64,000 nucleotides of DNA from an uncultured Roseobacter sp. Its GTDB lineage: Bacteria; Pseudomonadota; Alphaproteobacteria; Rhodobacterales; Rhodobacteraceae. The stretch is from contig NZ_CANKYM010000003.1 in NCBI RefSeq assembly GCF_947488185.1, positions 384,873 to 448,872 on the forward strand. Direction: 5' to 3'. Below the pieces are notes generated by a model that saw only the letters and a program-made list of their open reading frames with translations, made no database searches and was not told the origin of the DNA. Both the position numbers and the translations under genes were made by a program. Within the stretch, counting starts at the first letter, position 1, and every line of letters starts with the position of its first letter. This document shows, in pieces, positions 9,360-18,216 of this stretch.

Positions 9360-9557
9360 GGTTTCGATTTCCTACGCCTGCAAAGAAGTCTTCTTCGTTT
9401 TCAGTATATCTTTCTCAACTGCACGTCGTTTGCTGCATGCGACGCGAACAGGCGCTGCCCCGACCTGATTTCATTGCTTGCTGTTTCCCGTTGCCTTCCG
9501 CAGCATCCGTCAAAATGAGCTTAATACAGATGTTTTCTTTGCACAGGCAGTGTCGGA

Positions 9558-10865
9558 TTATTTCACGATATGCTCGTCTTTAACAAACATGTTTGCCCAC
9601 GCGCGGTCGATGAGATCCGGGGACATCTGGTACGGGATGCCTTCGAAATCGCAGATTGAAATCATCTGGTCGATCAGGAAAATCGGCTGGTAGTTGGCGT
9701 AGATGTTGTCGATCTCGGGGTATTTGACCTTCAGAAGGTGCACCAGCGTGGCCTCGTCAAGCGGCATCTTGCGCTTTTTGGCGACCATGGCGAAGATTTT
9801 CAGGAAGTTTTCCTGGTTTGGGCCATCAATCTTGATCTTGAAGAAAATCCGGCGCAGGGCGGCCTGATCGAAGATCTCATTCGGGTGGAAGTTGGTGGAG
9901 AAGATCACCAGCGTGTCGAAGGGCACCTCGAACTTTTCGCCCGATTGCAGGGCGAGGATGTCCTTGCTTTCTTCCAGGGGAACGATCCAGCGGTTCACAA
10001 GGCTCTGCGGTGGCTCAGCCTGGCGGCCAAGGTCGTCCACGATGAAGATGCCGCCGGTCGATTTCAGCTGTAACGGCGCCTGATAGGTGCGCGCGGTGGG
10101 GTTGTAGACCAGATCGAGCATGTCGAGGCTGAGCTCACCGCCGGTGATCACCGTGGGGCGCTCGCATTTCACATAGCGCATGTCGAACTTGGTCGCGCGG
10201 CGCAAAGAGGTTGGATCGTCTTCCTCCATCGGCACGGCGGCGTGCACGATGGGGTCATAGACGGTGATCACCTGGCCCGCGTATTCGATGGCGCGCGGGA
10301 CAAAGACGTTGTCGCCAAGCGCGTCGCGGATGCCGTTGGAGATGGAGGATTTACCGTTGCCGGGCGGGCCGTACATCAGGATCGAGCGCCCGGCGGAGAC
10401 TGCCGGGCCCAACTGGTCGAGCAGCATGTCAGGCAGCACGAGGTGGCCCATCGCACCGGTTAGTTGATCGCGGGTGATCTGCATGTTGCGCACGGATTGG
10501 CGCTTGACCTGTTCGCGGTAGACATCAAGCGGCACTGGCATGGCGCCGAAGTATTCCGATTGCGACAGGGCGTCGAGCGCGCGGGCCTTGCCCTGTTCGG
10601 TCAACTGGTAGCCCATTTCATTGCCGTTATTGGCATTGAGCGTGCCTGTCGCCTCCAGCAAACGTTGCTCGCGGGCCATATCCACGAGTTCCTGTGTCAC
10701 CGGGATCGGCAGGCAAATCGCCTTGGAAAGATCGCTGACCATATCCACGTTCTTGCGGAACATTGTCTTCAAAACGATGTCGCGCATCATCACGGTGGAA
10801 AGCTTCATGTCTTCCAACGTGCGGGGCGGTGGTGGCGCCATGACGTTGGCGGTTTGCATATTCAT
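9558..10865 (-). CDS. AAA+ ATPase encoded at the end of the Tad pilus locus
   Basis: 435 residues. An N-terminal part of about 110 residues looks like a winged-helix region (LSKAICLPIPVTQELVDMAREQRLL), followed by an AAA+ ATPase core: Walker A GPPGNGKSS at 166-174, Walker B IFIVDD at 273-278 and a sensor-1 Asn in FSTNFHP at 325. The C-terminus is helical. This is a distinct family seen beside Tad genes in Rhodobacterales; its role is not known to me. Its place after the prepilin peptidase on the same strand, 83 bases away, suggests a function in pilus assembly or its control. It should not be confused with the TadA motor, which is encoded separately at 14887-16329. Confidence 0.85.
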   Translation of the reverse strand: MNMQTANVMAPPPPRTLEDMKLSTVMMRDIVLKTMFRKNVDMVSDLSKAICLPIPVTQELVDMAREQRLLEATGTLNANNGNEMGYQLTEQGKARALDALSQSEYFGAMPVPLDVYREQVKRQSVRNMQITRDQLTGAMGHLVLPDMLLDQLGPAVSAGRSILMYGPPGNGKSSISNGIRDALGDNVFVPRAIEYAGQVITVYDPIVHAAVPMEEDDPTSLRRATKFDMRYVKCERPTVITGGELSLDMLDLVYNPTARTYQAPLQLKSTGGIFIVDDLGRQAEPPQSLVNRWIVPLEESKDILALQSGEKFEVPFDTLVIFSTNFHPNEIFDQAALRRIFFKIKIDGPNQENFLKIFAMVAKKRKMPLDEATLVHLLKVKYPEIDNIYANYQPIFLIDQMISICDFEGIPYQMSPDLIDRAWANMFVKDEHIVK

Positions 10866-10948
10866 GGGTCGGTCCTCAATAACAGCAGTTTTATCGCGGT
10901 GACGTGCACCCCGTTTGCCGGAACTGTAACGAGAAAAAATGGCGTAAT

Positions 10949-11446
10949 TCAGGCGCCTTTAAGAGCACCGAGGATCAAGTAGAGGGCAAGAGCCATGCCA
11001 AGTGCGAGCCCCATGGGGAATTTCTTGCCCTGATCCCAGCTGGCCCAATGGGGCGCCAGGTTGCGCAGGCCGGTGGCGCGCGCAATGCGGTGGGTGACGA
11101 AGGCGGCAAGCAGTGATGCTGCGAGCAGCGCCATGATCAGCCGCAGGTCAGGCAATGCCACGTAAGGTGCTGCGGCTGCTATGAATTTTGCATCGCCTGC
11201 ACCCATGGCCCCGATCCCGTTGAGCAGGATGCCAAGGACCAGCATGATTGCCAGTTGCGCCAATCGCCACAGGTACACATCAAAGCTGGGCATTGCAAAA
11301 GGCCCAATCACCACGAAAACCAATGCCAGCACGATCACTGTCTGGTTGGTGATCTTCATCCGCGACAGGTCGGTGAAGGCCACGTAAAAGCACAAGGGCA
11401 GCACGAATGGCAAAAACCACCAGGCGGAAGAGGCCGTGATTGCCAT
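10949..11446 (-). CDS. cpaA: Prepilin peptidase CpaA/TadV
   Basis: 165-residue integral membrane aspartic peptidase of family A24. It cleaves the leader of Flp pilins at the inner membrane. The two catalytic aspartates are in FTDLSRMKI (residues 25-26 region) and in the GxGD motif GAGDAKFIAAAAPY (about residue 87). About five to six hydrophobic segments are visible, and there is no N-methylation domain, as expected for the short Tad-type enzyme. It is encoded 13 bases before the TPR lipoprotein stop at its 5' side, within the minus-strand Tad run. Confidence 0.93.
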   Translation of the reverse strand: MAITASSAWWFLPFVLPLCFYVAFTDLSRMKITNQTVIVLALVFVVIGPFAMPSFDVYLWRLAQLAIMLVLGILLNGIGAMGAGDAKFIAAAAPYVALPDLRLIMALLAASLLAAFVTHRIARATGLRNLAPHWASWDQGKKFPMGLALGMALALYLILGALKGA

Positions 11447-11458
11447 GGGTGCCTGCCG

Positions 11459-12304
11459 TCAGGTATCGAGTGCGTTCAACGCGCGCACGGCTGGCTCAAA
11501 GTGTTGCGGATGCGTTTCGATGGCATCCCGCAACAGTGATTTGCCGACGCTCACATCACCTTGCTTGATCGCCGACAGAGCCATGGTGTGCAGCAGTTGT
11601 GCCCGTTCTGTTTGATCCATCGGGATCACCGGCAGGGTATAATCCCGCCGCGCGCCACGGGCCAGAACGAGGTTGTTCTTGGCGGTAAAGAGTGTGGGAT
11701 CCTGACGAATGGCTTCGCCAAAGAGGCGTTCAGCTTCCTTGTAGTCACCGCGGGTCAGCTTGGAATACCCCCAGTTGTTCAGCACGCCTGATGGTTTTGT
11801 CGTCAGCCCTGTCGCGATCTCGTAGAAACTATCGGACTTGGTCCATTCTTCGTTGCTGTCCGCCAGCATCGCCTCCAGCCGGTATCGGTTGAAGGTTTCA
11901 TGCGTTGGCGGCAGCGCGTCCAACGTGGCTTCGGCCTTGGCCCAGTCACCTGTGCGGATGAGGGTGTCGGCAAAGGCCACGCTATCTTCGGCCGTGGTAC
12001 CCTCCATCGTGGTCACTTTTTCCCAGGCAGTCGCCGCCTCGGTAAAGCGTTTCGCGCGCACCAGCGAATAGGCAAGCCCGCGCTGCACATCGATGCGGTC
12101 CGGCTTTTCCTTGGCGGTTCGGGTGAAGTAATTTACCGCCTCGTTGGGGTCCGCTACGGTGAGCATCACATCGTTCAAATTGGATTCATCGACAACGTTG
12201 ACGTCCTGAAAAGCGCGTTCAACGGTTTCGTCTTCATTCTCGGCGCAGCCTGCAACGAGTACTGCACCCGCCAGACAGGCGGACAGAAGGATAGGATGGC
12301 GCAT
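11459..12304 (-). CDS. TPR lipoprotein of the Tad locus
   Basis: 281 residues with a lipoprotein signal (LAGAVLVAGCAENED; lipid cysteine at residue 20). The mature protein is largely helical with about five tetratricopeptide repeats, for example RIDVQRGLAYSLVRAKRFTEAATAWEKV and GVLNNWGYSKLTRGDYKEAERLFGEAI. It resembles TadD, a lipoprotein needed for pilus assembly, and is the second of two TPR lipoproteins here. It probably acts as a scaffold at the outer membrane. Which of the two is the true TadD counterpart cannot be settled from sequence alone. Confidence 0.85.
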   Translation of the reverse strand: MRHPILLSACLAGAVLVAGCAENEDETVERAFQDVNVVDESNLNDVMLTVADPNEAVNYFTRTAKEKPDRIDVQRGLAYSLVRAKRFTEAATAWEKVTTMEGTTAEDSVAFADTLIRTGDWAKAEATLDALPPTHETFNRYRLEAMLADSNEEWTKSDSFYEIATGLTTKPSGVLNNWGYSKLTRGDYKEAERLFGEAIRQDPTLFTAKNNLVLARGARRDYTLPVIPMDQTERAQLLHTMALSAIKQGDVSVGKSLLRDAIETHPQHFEPAVRALNALDT

Positions 12305-12335
12305 GCTGTGCGTCCTTTTACTGCTCTTACCTCAA

Positions 12336-12917
12336 TTACGGCGTTGGACGGATCAGGAAATCACTGCTGCCACGCCGGACCAACTTATAGTCGTCGGTTT
12401 GTAAGGCTGTTGTAGCAGAATTTTCGGATTTTGCGAGTGCTAAGCGCAAGTTGTCGCGAATTGCGACACTTTCGCCATTGTCGAGGGCAAAGGCCCGTTT
12501 GAAAATCTGCTCTGCCTCGACCGTTTTGCCCGCTTCCATGAGCACAACGCCGAGATTGTTCCAGTCTTCTGGCTGCGCGCCCTCGGAGGCAATGGCACGG
12601 CGCAGAAGGGTTTCAGCCTGACCCAAACGGCCCAGCCCAAGGTTGGCACTGCCCAAGCCCGCAAGGATTTCAGCGTCAATCTTGCCTCGATCAAGAGCGG
12701 CACGGTTGAAAGATCTAATCGCCAGTTCGTATTCCCCGGCTGCTATCAGGCGATGACCGACTTCAATTCCATCCACCGCGTCAGCGTTCAGGTCAACGCC
12801 GGGAGCATCAATCTGACCCTCGGGAACGGAACTGCCGCCCGTGTTGCAGGCGGCAAGTCCGAGACCGGCGATTAGTAAGGCAGCGGGCCAAGGCGCCCAC
12901 GTCAGCCTTGATGTCAT
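12336..12917 (-). CDS. tadD: TPR lipoprotein TadD
   Basis: 193 residues; signal ending LIAGLGLAACNTGG gives a lipid-modified Cys at residue 24. Tetratricopeptide repeats follow (AGEYELAIRSFNRAAL, AGLGSANLGLGRLGQAETLLRRAI, DWNNLGVVLMEAGKTVEAEQIFKRAF). TadD-type lipoproteins help secretin assembly or stability in Tad systems. Its ATG overlaps the tadC stop by one base (TGATG), so translation is probably coupled to tadC. The 281-residue TPR lipoprotein that follows may work with it. Confidence 0.85.
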   Translation of the reverse strand: MTSRLTWAPWPAALLIAGLGLAACNTGGSSVPEGQIDAPGVDLNADAVDGIEVGHRLIAAGEYELAIRSFNRAALDRGKIDAEILAGLGSANLGLGRLGQAETLLRRAIASEGAQPEDWNNLGVVLMEAGKTVEAEQIFKRAFALDNGESVAIRDNLRLALAKSENSATTALQTDDYKLVRRGSSDFLIRPTP

Positions 12918-13900
12918 CAGTTAGCGCCCATGTTTCCCAGTTGCGTGATGCCGTGTACCGAAGGACCGACCAGGATGATCAGCAGTGGCGGCACGGTCAA
13001 CATCATAGTGGCAAGGGTCATCTTGGTTGGCAACTTGTTTGCGGCCTCTTCCGCGCGCATCACGCGCTTGTCCCGCATTTCGCCGGCGTAAACCCGAAGG
13101 GCTTCGGCGATGGATGTCCCGAAGGTTGCGGACTGGATCAGAACGGTCACAAACGAGGATACGTCCTGTACGCCACAACGTTCACCCATATCGTTGAGCA
13201 CCGTAACCTTGTCTTTACCGGCCTTCATCTCATAGGCGACCATGTCGAACTCCTGCGCCAGCGCCGGGTAGGAGGCGTGCAATTCGCGCGCCACGCGGAC
13301 GATGGATTGATCGAGCGATTGGCCCGCCTCGACGCAGACCAGCATCATGTCCAGACTGTCAGGGAAACCGCGGGTGATTTCCTCCTTGCGCATCTCGACC
13401 CGGCGGGTCACCCAGTAGCTGGGCAGATAATACCCGATACCGCCGGGCACGATGAAGTAGATCATCATCTTGTTGCTGCTGAACCCTTCGCCACCGCCCA
13501 GAATGATCAGGTAGACAAAGGCGCCGAGCAGCCCCAGGATTCCCAAGGCAAACTGCGCGAAATGGAAGATGCGCACCGCATCCTTGCTCTGATAACCCGC
13601 CTGCGTCAGCTGCAGTTGCTTCTTGCTGAGCGTGGCCACGTCCTTGGGTTCCAGGAAACTGGCGAACTTTTGCAACTGCTCGTTGCGTTCTCCCTGGCGC
13701 AGGCGCTGCTGCGGTTCCTTCGCCGCATTGGGCGATTGGACCGATTTCTTCAGCTTTGCCATTGGGTCTTCGGGCTGTTGCAGGATCAGTGTGACCGTCA
13801 CAGCAACCATGATCAAGCCGATGGTGCCAAGGATAATGATCGGGCCAAGAGGGCCAAGAAGTTCGATGATCATGGTGTTGAAAGAGCTTAAGAATTCCAT
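12917..13900 (-). CDS. tadC: Tad pilus inner-membrane platform protein TadC
   Basis: 327 residues of the GspF/TadC family. One N-terminal membrane segment (IIILGTIGLIMVAVTVTLIL), a cytoplasmic charged stretch, two central membrane segments and the type II secretion F domain with the GFPDSLDMMLVCVEAGQSLDQSI signature, then a C-terminal membrane segment (TLATMMLTVPPLLIILVGP). It forms the inner-membrane platform with TadB and is driven by the TadA ATPase. It lies 12 bases after tadB and shares one base with tadD. Confidence 0.93.
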   Translation of the reverse strand: MEFLSSFNTMIIELLGPLGPIIILGTIGLIMVAVTVTLILQQPEDPMAKLKKSVQSPNAAKEPQQRLRQGERNEQLQKFASFLEPKDVATLSKKQLQLTQAGYQSKDAVRIFHFAQFALGILGLLGAFVYLIILGGGEGFSSNKMMIYFIVPGGIGYYLPSYWVTRRVEMRKEEITRGFPDSLDMMLVCVEAGQSLDQSIVRVARELHASYPALAQEFDMVAYEMKAGKDKVTVLNDMGERCGVQDVSSFVTVLIQSATFGTSIAEALRVYAGEMRDKRVMRAEEAANKLPTKMTLATMMLTVPPLLIILVGPSVHGITQLGNMGAN

Positions 13901-13912
13901 TGGATCAGTTCC

Positions 13913-14875
13913 CTACACCTTGATATCGGTCAGAATGCGCATCACCAGAAGGTTCAGTGCGAGTAGAATGCCCACGGTGAAACACGCAGGAATGAACAGC
14001 GCGTGGTCGCGCACCTCATCGTAGTAATTGGGGTCAGAGACGTTGATGACGATCAATGCCACGATCGGGAAGGCGGACAGGAACTTGCCGGACCATTTCG
14101 CCTCTGCGGTGATCGCTTTCACACGGCGGAAGAGACGGAAGCGCGCGCGGATCACCTTGGCCAGACCGGCCAGAATTTCGGCGAGATTACCGCCCGAAGT
14201 CTGCTGGATTGTCACGGCCACGGCAAGGAAGCGCAGATCCTGCATGTCCAGGCGTTCCGCCATTTCCTTGAGTGCATCACCCACATCGCGACCATAGGCG
14301 GATTCATCTGCAATCATGCCGAATTCCGAGGCCAAAGGATCCTGAACTTCCTTGGCCACGATCTGGATGGCCGAGGAAAACGGGTGACCCACGCGCAAGC
14401 TCCGCACCATCAGTTCCACTGCATCAGGCAGTTGTTCTTCGATCATCGACAGACGTTTGTTCGCCTTGGAGGACACCCAGAAGTAGACTGCCCCGACACC
14501 AATGCCGACGGAGAGCAGGGCGCGGACGCCAACCTCTGTCGCGGTGCCCACGGTCAGTCCCATGAAGGCGACGCCCGCCAGCAGCGCCATAACCATGATC
14601 AACTGGCGTGGCGTAAAGGCAATGGCGGCCTTTTGTGCTTTTTCCCCCAACAGGGAATACAGCGGAATGCTACGGCTTTTCATGTGCTGCTGCATTTCCT
14701 TGCGCAGCTTTTCCAGCACCTCTTCGCGACCATTGCCCTTGTCGAGCATTTCCAACCGGCGATTCACGCGGCTGTTGAGGCTGATCGATTTGCCGAAGGT
14801 GACCAGATACAGGCCTTCGACCAGCACCAGTACGCCGATGAAAATCAAGCCGTAGATGATTGGTTCTGCACTCAT
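13913..14875 (-). CDS. tadB: Tad pilus inner-membrane platform protein TadB
   Basis: 320 residues of the GspF family, paralogous to TadC. N-terminal membrane segment (IIYGLIFIGVLVLVEGLYLV), central pair (LIMVMALLAGVAFMGLTVG and ALLSVGIGVGAVYFWV), F domain with EQLPDAVELMVRSLRVGHPFSSAI and a C-terminal membrane pair. The start MSAEPIIYG at 14875 was preferred to a longer frame that would overlap tadA; AAGGATCAGGA precedes it. It lies 11 bases after tadA. Confidence 0.93.
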   Translation of the reverse strand: MSAEPIIYGLIFIGVLVLVEGLYLVTFGKSISLNSRVNRRLEMLDKGNGREEVLEKLRKEMQQHMKSRSIPLYSLLGEKAQKAAIAFTPRQLIMVMALLAGVAFMGLTVGTATEVGVRALLSVGIGVGAVYFWVSSKANKRLSMIEEQLPDAVELMVRSLRVGHPFSSAIQIVAKEVQDPLASEFGMIADESAYGRDVGDALKEMAERLDMQDLRFLAVAVTIQQTSGGNLAEILAGLAKVIRARFRLFRRVKAITAEAKWSGKFLSAFPIVALIVINVSDPNYYDEVRDHALFIPACFTVGILLALNLLVMRILTDIKV

Positions 14876-14886
14876 TATCCTGATCC

Positions 14887-16329
14887 TTATTCGGCCGCGA
14901 TGGGCTCGTAGATGGAAGGTGGCAAGTCGTAACCCCACATGCGGAACCGTTCAGCATAGGCCGAGCGGACGCCGGTGGCGGTAAAGTGACCGATGATCTT
15001 GTTCTCGGGTGTCAGGCCAACGCGCTGGTAACGGAAAATCTCCTGCATCGAGATGACCTCACCTTCCATGCCGGTGATCTCTGTGATCGACGTCATGCGG
15101 CGTGAGCCATCCTGAAGGCGCGAAGCCTGCACGATGAGGTTCACGGCCGAAGAGATTTGGGAGCGCACGGCCTTCAGAGGCATTTCGATCCCGGCCATGG
15201 CAATCATGTTCTCCAGACGGCTCACCCCATCTCGGGCAGAGTTGGCGTGGATCGTGGTCATGGAGCCGTCGTGGCCAGTGTTCATGGCCTGCAGCATGTC
15301 GATGACCTCTTCACCGCGTGTCTCGCCGACGATGATCCGGTCGGGGCGCATCCGCAGGGCGTTCTTCAGACAGTCGCGGGGCGAGACCTCGCCCTTGCCT
15401 TCGACGTTCGGCGGGCGGCTTTCCATCCGGCCCACATGGGTCTGTTGCAGTTGCAGCTCCGCCGTATCCTCGATGGTCAGGATGCGTTCAGCATTGTCGA
15501 TGAAGGAACTCAGTGCGTTGAGGGTTGTCGTTTTACCCGAACCTGTACCTCCCGAGACGATCACATTGAGGCGCGTGGCGACAGCTGCTTGCAAATATGC
15601 AGCCATTTCTTCGGTGAAAGCGCCAAATTCTACCAGATCATCGATACCCAACTTGTCTTTCTTGAACTTCCGGATGGAAACGAGGCTGCCGTCCACGGCC
15701 ACCGGCGGCACCATCGCGTTGAAGCGCGAACCGTCCTTGAGACGGGCGTCCACGTAAGGATTGCTTTCGTCGACACGGCGGCCCACGGCGGAGACGATCT
15801 TGTCGATGATCCGCAGAAGGTGGCGTTCGTCCTTGAAGGTGACGTCGGTCAGTTCCAGCTTGCCGGAGCGTTCCACGAAAATCTGTTGTGGCCCGTTCAC
15901 GAGGATATCGTTCACGGTTTCATCTTTCAGAAGGGTTTCGAGTGGCCCAAGGCCTGTCACTTCGTCATAGAGCTCGGATGTCAGGTTCTGGCGATCTTCA
16001 CGGTTCAGAACGATGCTGCGTTCTTCCAGAAACTCGCTCGAAATTGCACTGATCTCCTGGCGCAAATCCTGTTCGGTCGCATGCTCCAGGGCCGACAGGT
16101 TCAGGTTATCGAGCAGCACACGGTGGAGATCGAGCTTGATCTCGCCCATGCGTTCTTTGCGCTTTCGTTCCTTGTCCATCGGCGTGACCTGTGCCGACGA
16201 CGCCGGTGCCGCTTTGCGGGTCACCGCTGCCGCGGCTGCTGGCTTGGCTGACGCGATATCGGCGACGGGTGCTGCTTCCTTGCTCGCGGCAGGCGGGGTC
16301 GCCGATGGCTTTTTATACTTCGAGAACAT
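14887..16329 (-). CDS. cpaF: Tad pilus assembly ATPase TadA/CpaF
   Basis: 480 residues, type II/IV secretion ATPase that powers Flp pilus extension and, in Tad systems, also retraction. An Ala/Pro-rich flexible N-terminus of about 50 residues precedes the N-terminal domain. The motor has Walker [10 protein letters not shown] near 260-268, the Asp box ([12 protein letters not shown]), Walker [14 protein letters not shown] and the His box ([13 protein letters not shown]). It acts at the cytoplasmic face with TadB and TadC encoded immediately downstream. Length and motifs are complete. Confidence 0.97.
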   Translation of the reverse strand: MFSKYKKPSATPPAASKEAAPVADIASAKPAAAAAVTRKAAPASSAQVTPMDKERKRKERMGEIKLDLHRVLLDNLNLSALEHATEQDLRQEISAISSEFLEERSIVLNREDRQNLTSELYDEVTGLGPLETLLKDETVNDILVNGPQQIFVERSGKLELTDVTFKDERHLLRIIDKIVSAVGRRVDESNPYVDARLKDGSRFNAMVPPVAVDGSLVSIRKFKKDKLGIDDLVEFGAFTEEMAAYLQAAVATRLNVIVSGGTGSGKTTTLNALSSFIDNAERILTIEDTAELQLQQTHVGRMESRPPNVEGKGEVSPRDCLKNALRMRPDRIIVGETRGEEVIDMLQAMNTGHDGSMTTIHANSARDGVSRLENMIAMAGIEMPLKAVRSQISSAVNLIVQASRLQDGSRRMTSITEITGMEGEVISMQEIFRYQRVGLTPENKIIGHFTATGVRSAYAERFRMWGYDLPPSIYEPIAAE

Positions 16330-16348
16330 GCGCTATTCCTTTGGCGGA

Positions 16349-17581
16349 TCAGGCCGCTTTTACGTCATTGGTGTTCAACTCGTGGATCGATGCCGCCAGT
16401 TTCGCGATCTCGCGCCGCAATGGGTTCTTGGGAGCGGATTGCGCAAGCGGCAGACCGTGGTCGGCGCCCTGCGTGATGGGCTTGCCACCGTCGGGCATGT
16501 GCACATCAATCGAGATGCCGAGGCTTTCCGCCATCCGTTTCACACGAGCCTTGCCGCTGAGATCGGTAAACTTTGGTGCACGGTTCATGACGTAGCGCAG
16601 TTTCTCGACCGGCAGTTCTTCGGCCTGCAACGCCCGCTTGAAACGCAGGGTGTTTTGAGCACAGCGCATGTCGAGCTCAACGGTTGCAAAGTAAACGTGG
16701 GCAGCGCTCAGGACCGCTTCGGACCAGCTGACCAGCGTTGAGGGCATATCGATCACCACGTAGTCAAAGTGCCGACGTGCCATATCGAGCACACGGTTCA
16801 CGTCTTCGGCTGTGATGATGTCCAGTGGCAGCATTTCCATCGGCGCGGTCAGCACCTGCATCTTGTCCTGAAAGGTCAGCAGTGACTGGCCAAAAATCTC
16901 GTCGTCCATGCCTTCGGTGTCAGACAGCATATCGTAGACAACTTCGCGACGCGGCAGGTCGAGGAAGGTTGCGACAGCACCGTATTGAAGATCGAGATCC
17001 AGTACGCACACACTTGGGCCGTTTTCTTTTTCGGCTGTCGCCAGTTCCCAAGCCAGGTTGACGCCGAGGGTGGTGGCACCAGTGCCGCCAGCCAAGCCGT
17101 GCACAACGATCACCGCACCCTCTTTTTGATTTGAGGATTGCAAGGTGGGGGCGGCGGCGGAGGCAGGCAACGCCTCTTCCTGCATGCGTACCCGCTCGAT
17201 GGCTTCGCCCAATTCGTTTTCAGGAAGCGGGTAGGGGACAAACTCGTCCGCACCCTGACGCAGCAAGGAATGCAGGGATGCGGGGGTCACGTCTTCAGCG
17301 ATCAGAATGACCTTGATGCCCCGCGCCTTGGCCTGCGTGATAATCTCACCCATGAGCGGCAGGTTGTCCTCGTCGGTTTCGTCAATGGCGAGGGCAATGA
17401 ATTCAAGCGCTTGCGCTTCCGGCTGTCCAAAAAAAGCGAGCGCTTCAGCAAAACCGAGATCGCCCCAACTCTCGCCGAGTGCCAACTCCATATCTTCAAT
17501 CAGCAAATCGAAGTTTTGCACATCGCGACTGACCGTGCAGGCGACGATAAGTGATGTATCCGGTTGCGGCATTGTGCTCAT
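16349..17581 (-). CDS. cpaE: Pilus localisation protein CpaE/TadZ
   Basis: 410 residues: an N-terminal receiver-like domain (to about residue 125) and a MinD/ParA-like domain that places the Tad machine in the cell, often at a pole. The deviant P-loop reads HGLAGGTGATTLG, in which both lysines of the usual KGGxGKT are absent; other parts of the fold (VCVLDLDLQYGAVATFLDLP, VVIDMP) are intact. The ATG at 17581 has AAGGAAG and GAGG upstream; a TTG eight codons earlier is less likely. It lies 19 bases before tadA. Confidence 0.9.
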   Translation of the reverse strand: MSTMPQPDTSLIVACTVSRDVQNFDLLIEDMELALGESWGDLGFAEALAFFGQPEAQALEFIALAIDETDEDNLPLMGEIITQAKARGIKVILIAEDVTPASLHSLLRQGADEFVPYPLPENELGEAIERVRMQEEALPASAAAPTLQSSNQKEGAVIVVHGLAGGTGATTLGVNLAWELATAEKENGPSVCVLDLDLQYGAVATFLDLPRREVVYDMLSDTEGMDDEIFGQSLLTFQDKMQVLTAPMEMLPLDIITAEDVNRVLDMARRHFDYVVIDMPSTLVSWSEAVLSAAHVYFATVELDMRCAQNTLRFKRALQAEELPVEKLRYVMNRAPKFTDLSGKARVKRMAESLGISIDVHMPDGGKPITQGADHGLPLAQSAPKNPLRREIAKLAASIHELNTNDVKAA

Positions 17582-17822
17582 TGCCTCGTCTTCCTTTGTG
17601 TTCAAGGGCGAGGCAGAAAGCCGATGGAGGATTGTTTTTTATGTCACCCCAACGTCCCCTGCGACCGCCCATGCCCAGCTCTGTGGCCGGACATAAGTGT
17701 CCCATTGGAGGGAAAGTCGCAGTGAACTTGGGCGAGATTAGGGCTTAATCCGCCCAATTGTTGGGTATCTCGACACAATAACCGTGTTTGAGGGCGGATT
17801 TGTTGGAGTAGAGCCGGGGGCT

Positions 17823-18212
17823 CTACTCGCCTGTCGCTGTCGAGACAGTGATGGCCTGTCCAGCGCTGCCAACATAGTCGCGATAGATCACGCGAGCATA
17901 TTTTCCGTCCAGCCGACCTGTACAATGTACGCGGTACACTGGATTTGCAGGAGAACTCACAGGATCAAGGACAACCACAGGATCTTTTGGCGATGTGCCG
18001 ATCTTGCCGGTCTTGTACGTGCTGCCGTTCGGGTTGCAGACATGGGCAACCATGTTTTGCATCGTTGCGTTGCCAAACTCGCCGCTGTCAAGCTGCGCTC
18101 CGGCTTCGCGGAACCATTTCCCGCCGCTTCCCTGTTCGCCGCACGCCGCGAGGGTCGCAAGACCGACAAGCAGGACAACTGCGTGTGTTTTCCGATATGT
18201 CAGGCGTTCCAT
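17823..18212 (-). CDS. Small lipoprotein in the Tad locus
   Basis: 129 residues. The signal VVLLVGLATLAACGEQ gives a lipid-modified Cys at about residue 24. The mature part is about 105 residues with two cysteines (HVCNPNG and YRVHCTGR) that could form a disulfide. I recognise no domain. It lies four bases after the secretin gene and before cpaE, the place where other Tad loci encode CpaD/RcpB or an OmpA-like protein. A role as secretin partner or pilotin is inference from position only. Confidence 0.8.
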   Translation of the reverse strand: MERLTYRKTHAVVLLVGLATLAACGEQGSGGKWFREAGAQLDSGEFGNATMQNMVAHVCNPNGSTYKTGKIGTSPKDPVVVLDPVSSPANPVYRVHCTGRLDGKYARVIYRDYVGSAGQAITVSTATGE

Positions 18213-18216
18213 CCTA

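Noticed and set aside
10464-10982. 172-codon plus-strand frame opposite the Tad AAA+ gene
   Set aside because: Shadow frame of the AAA+ gene; no domain and His-rich composition.
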